Source: Tyto alba
Taxonomy: Eukaryota; Chordata; Aves; Strigiformes; Tytonidae
Assembly: GCF_018691265.1 (NCBI RefSeq)
Contig: NW_024881330.1
Coordinates: 16,367,386-16,431,385, forward strand
Reading direction: 5' to 3'
DNA: 64,000 bases
Positions 60,913 to 64,000 of the stretch are shown piece by piece (position 1 is the stretch's first letter; each line of letters starts with the position of its first letter). The notes under the pieces were generated by a model. It was given only the letters and a program-made list of their open reading frames with translations, was not told the origin of the DNA and made no database searches. A program made the position numbers and the translations under genes.

Positions 60913-62939
60913 CTGATGGCTTTCTTCAGTTGGCTTAGTTTTCTACAAGGTTAAGTTTTGATCAGGTTAATGAGTTGAACTAACTTACAGAGAGTCTGCT
61001 AACTGTCTGAGATGATGTGTATAGGCATCAGGAAGGTGCAGTTCAGGAATGTGGAAGATGGGTAAAAAGGGCTGACCTGGATGTCTCTTATTTATCTGTG
61101 CCAAGGCATTTGGACATGTTGGCCACGATATGTATGGCTTCATACTTAGTTGCTAGAATTAACTCCCATGAATAACAGCAGGACTCACTCAGCTTGTCAG
61201 TGAGAATATTTTCAGGATGTAGATAATCACTGCTTAGCGTAATCTTAGTAAATTCTTTGCTAGCTATTACAATCTGTAAATGCTTAAAACAACAAGAGAA
61301 ATGAAGGGGCACTGACAGTGGCAGAAGTAGTCGGTTGGGCTAAAGCACAGGGCTGAACCTAAACCCAAGCAGGAATCAGGGATGTTCTGGTCTGACAAGG
61401 AGACTTTTATCAAGCAAAATTATACCATGTTTGGTGCCTTAATGAAAAGTCTGGCATAGACAATCAAGTAAGCAACTTACATACAAAATTATGCATTCCT
61501 ATAGAGTTTCCTTATCCTGACTTTATTGTTGGGTATTTTATATTTAGGAGACTCAATACATGGTAGTGCTGAAATAGCCATTCTGTAAGTTAGAAAAAAA
61601 CTTTTCTCTGTCCCTTCACTGTTATAATTTCCCATGAGTTTTCTTTACTTATTCCTGAGCAAATGGTACATTTCTTCCCACTAAATGACAGCCAAATTAT
61701 ATTTCCTTGGCACCTCAGAAGTTTCCAAGCCGCCATATCAGGTTTATTAACAGTTTATATTTAAATATATACTGAAAATAACTGTGCTCTGTTATACAAT
61801 GTCTGATGTTGATACAAGATTTACCCAAAGGCTGGAATCTACCCTGCTTTACTTTTATTGATACAGCTATTGACACAACTGACCAGAGGATTCCCTCATC
61901 ATCTTCTCCCCGGATTTCCTGAATGACTTATCTACTTATTTTCTTCCTACCACCACAATGGCATTTCTTACTTTGGATTCACTCCTCGGCTTTTTCTGAA
62001 AGCCCCTCTTGCAGTCCTGGTCTTAAAAAAAAATAACAGTTAAAAAAGTCCTAGGTGACTTCTTTTGCTCAATTCACATGTGTTAAACTCAATATATTGA
62101 GGCTGATTCCTGCCCAGTTTAATGTCCCAGCTGGAGAACTTGGATGAAAATTGAGTCTGACTACCAGACTGATCAGAGACTGCTTTGGGAGCACAAACCT
62201 GCATAGCCTTTAAGGTGTCATACAGCACAGCTTGTTTAAATATAGCTTGTCTACCTCTGTAGTCTGCTTTTAAGAAACAAAAAACCCCACAACAACAAAA
62301 AAAAATCCAAACACAAAATTTTCCCAGCCTTAGAATCTGCAACTTGGCAAATGAGATGAAAAATATCAGCACCCATTTCAGAAAAACATATTCCTAAAGT
62401 ATTACAAGAAAGTCATTAGACAGCCATGATTTGATAACCCTATTTTGTTTTCAAAAGTAGCATAACAAACCTCCTTCTACTTGCATAATAGCTAATTAAA
62501 GTACAAAGATAAATGAGACTGTTTTAATTTTTTTAATTAAAAACTCCCTATATATATAATTATTTTTTTCAGTTATGACAAAAAAAAAAAAAAAGTAAAA
62601 CATTTTGTATTTTACCTGTCACAGTCTTGCTGGAATAATTAATTTTGAAAGCAAGAAGGTCCATTAGGGGAAGGGTATACACTGCTGTATTGCTCATCTT
62701 GTAACAGAAACAGAGCATGCACTTGTTACAGTCAATAAATAGTGCTTTTTGGAGAGATTTTCAGCTAGATGAATTATTTATTTGTTTTTGTCAGTAATTT
62801 GTTTGGTACGAGGGTGCAAATCTTTTTGAAAACACACACTTAATTTGTGCTATTCATGGCAGTGATAACAACTCACTTTTTTATCCCTGTCATAGTTTTA
62901 AAGTTGATGATATTAAGGTTGTGTTGAACTGTATTCTTG
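60913..62939. other. AT-rich noncoding stretch, no gene recognised
   Basis: A 14-base AT palindrome at 62530-62543 and an A15 run at 62580-62594 are the only distinct structures. The 110-codon minus frame (62040-62372) is low-complexity in part and has no domain content. Confidence 0.5.
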
Positions 62940-63660
62940 TATTTAGCTAGCTTCAGCCTGGCCAAGAATTTTGCAGCAGGAATGCTGAGGTTTAGTCTAA
63001 ATGCATTACCTTGTATTGTATCCCACATCTCACCCCCACTCCAAGGCTTCCTTCTTGGTTCCTGGCTGGAGGGAACATGGAGGGGTTGGAGGTCGCTGAT
63101 CTTGGCCTGAAGAATCCTAAAAGTTTTGGCAGGGGCTCCTGTGACTGTTGTGGGCAGATGTGCCCAGGGCCTTTGAGGAGCAGTGTGGAGCCAGACAAGC
63201 TCTGGAGGAGCTGAGGAGGGACCGTGACCCCCGAGGCACAATCCCTCATGCAGATCTCCAGCACACAGGTTTGCGCACGTAGGCTGCACCATCCCTCCGG
63301 TGCATCCAGCCAGTTCTGCAGGCTGGTGCAAGGGTAAGTGGATTAATGGTCTGGCTCTTTTTCACTCCTCTGGGGTAACTTGGGAAGCCAGAAGAGAGCA
63401 ACTCTGCTCTCATGACAGGACTTGCCCATTATTCACATTGCATGAGGTAGCCACAGCCCACTTCTAGAGCTCCCTCAGCACAGACACAACCCCGTGTTCA
63501 CTCAGGCTGGAGGCAGTGGTCATGGGGAGGGCCAGTCATGTTACAGGTCATGATTTCCCGAGGTTCACTGTTCTCACCCAGGGCTGATATCTGAGCCTCA
63601 GCTACAGCTGAACAGCATGCCATGGGCTGACAGCCTGTATATCATGGTGCTCAGCCTGCC
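62940..63660. other. GC-richer islet with a long minus frame and splice-like donor
   Basis: Composition rises well above the flanks, with about seven CpGs in 63040-63340. The longest open frame of the window (152 codons, 63331-62873, minus) lies here, but it overlaps other open frames on both strands and matches no family I know. A consensus splice donor GTAAGT lies on the plus strand at about 63332-63337. It may be a lineage-specific repeat, a noncoding RNA exon or a short CpG-containing regulatory region. There is no TATA box or other promoter mark I would defend. Confidence 0.4.
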
Positions 63661-64000
63661 TCAAACTGGCTCTCTGCTGTGTAGACATAGACGTTTTATT
63701 TTCCAGAGGGAACATTTGCTTCTCTGTCTTATCTTTGGAAAGGATGTACTAGGAAGGTGACACCTCCAAACTGTTCTTCCTTCTTCACAGACCTCTAGTA
63801 GAACAAAATATACCTTGGACTGCTAATATTTTGTGACTTTCTTTTTTTCTTTCCTACTCAGGTGGCTGATTTAACATCTTGCCTAACAAAACACTAGGCA
63901 TAAAAAATAAATCTTCACAATGTCTTTCCTGCATCTAATAAACATCCAAATGATTGAAGTTTTAAATAAACTAAGAAAACTAAATTCATTTCTTTAATTT
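63661..64000. other. AT-rich noncoding end of window
   Basis: No gene or repeat recognised; an AATAAA-like AAAATAAATC occurs near 63903 without a transcript context. Confidence 0.5.

Noticed and set aside
60694..60954. 86-codon frame with a phenylalanine run
   Set aside because: The phenylalanines are simply the T39 homopolymer translated.

Overview
This window is vertebrate nuclear DNA, almost certainly from a bird. The evidence is two 5'-truncated CR1 LINE 3' ends of avian type (29500-29930 forward, 34074-34555 reverse), one ending in a copy of the avian ATTCTATG terminal repeat, and a solo LTR (36790-37492, reverse) of a high-copy avian ERVL-type family that I recall from neoavian and passerine genomes. 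By eye the sequence is AT-rich, intron-poor in signal and free of any recognisable protein-coding gene. I found no tRNA, rRNA or known small RNA, no CRISPR, no prokaryotic features and no viral gene.

Layout: 1-960 is plain AT-rich DNA; 961-1500 is a small GC- and CpG-richer islet; 1501-7700 is plain; 7730-11150 holds three MIR-like SINE fossils and a stretch (8540-9330) that looks like constrained noncoding DNA; 13682-13795 and 39432-39610 are LINE-type 3' ends in opposite orientations; 16240-16520 holds a cluster of octamer (POU) motifs; 24953-24983 is a pure purine tract; 25840-28240 has several enhancer-like blocks and palindromes; 29500-37492 is the youngest part, with both CR1 copies and the LTR; 44757-45000 and 47615-47690 contain ancient amniote repeats; 50455-50730 is a broken CR1-type reverse transcriptase fragment; 60098-60185 has exon-like splice borders; and 62940-63660 is a second GC-richer islet. 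Homopolymers (up to T39 at 60874) and a GTTT microsatellite complete the list.

The most economical reading is an intergenic gene desert or a very large intron with scattered candidate regulatory elements. Nothing works together as a pathway, and I do not see an undescribed biological system. Repeat family names rest on recalled consensus patterns; regulatory calls are motif-level inferences and carry low confidence.
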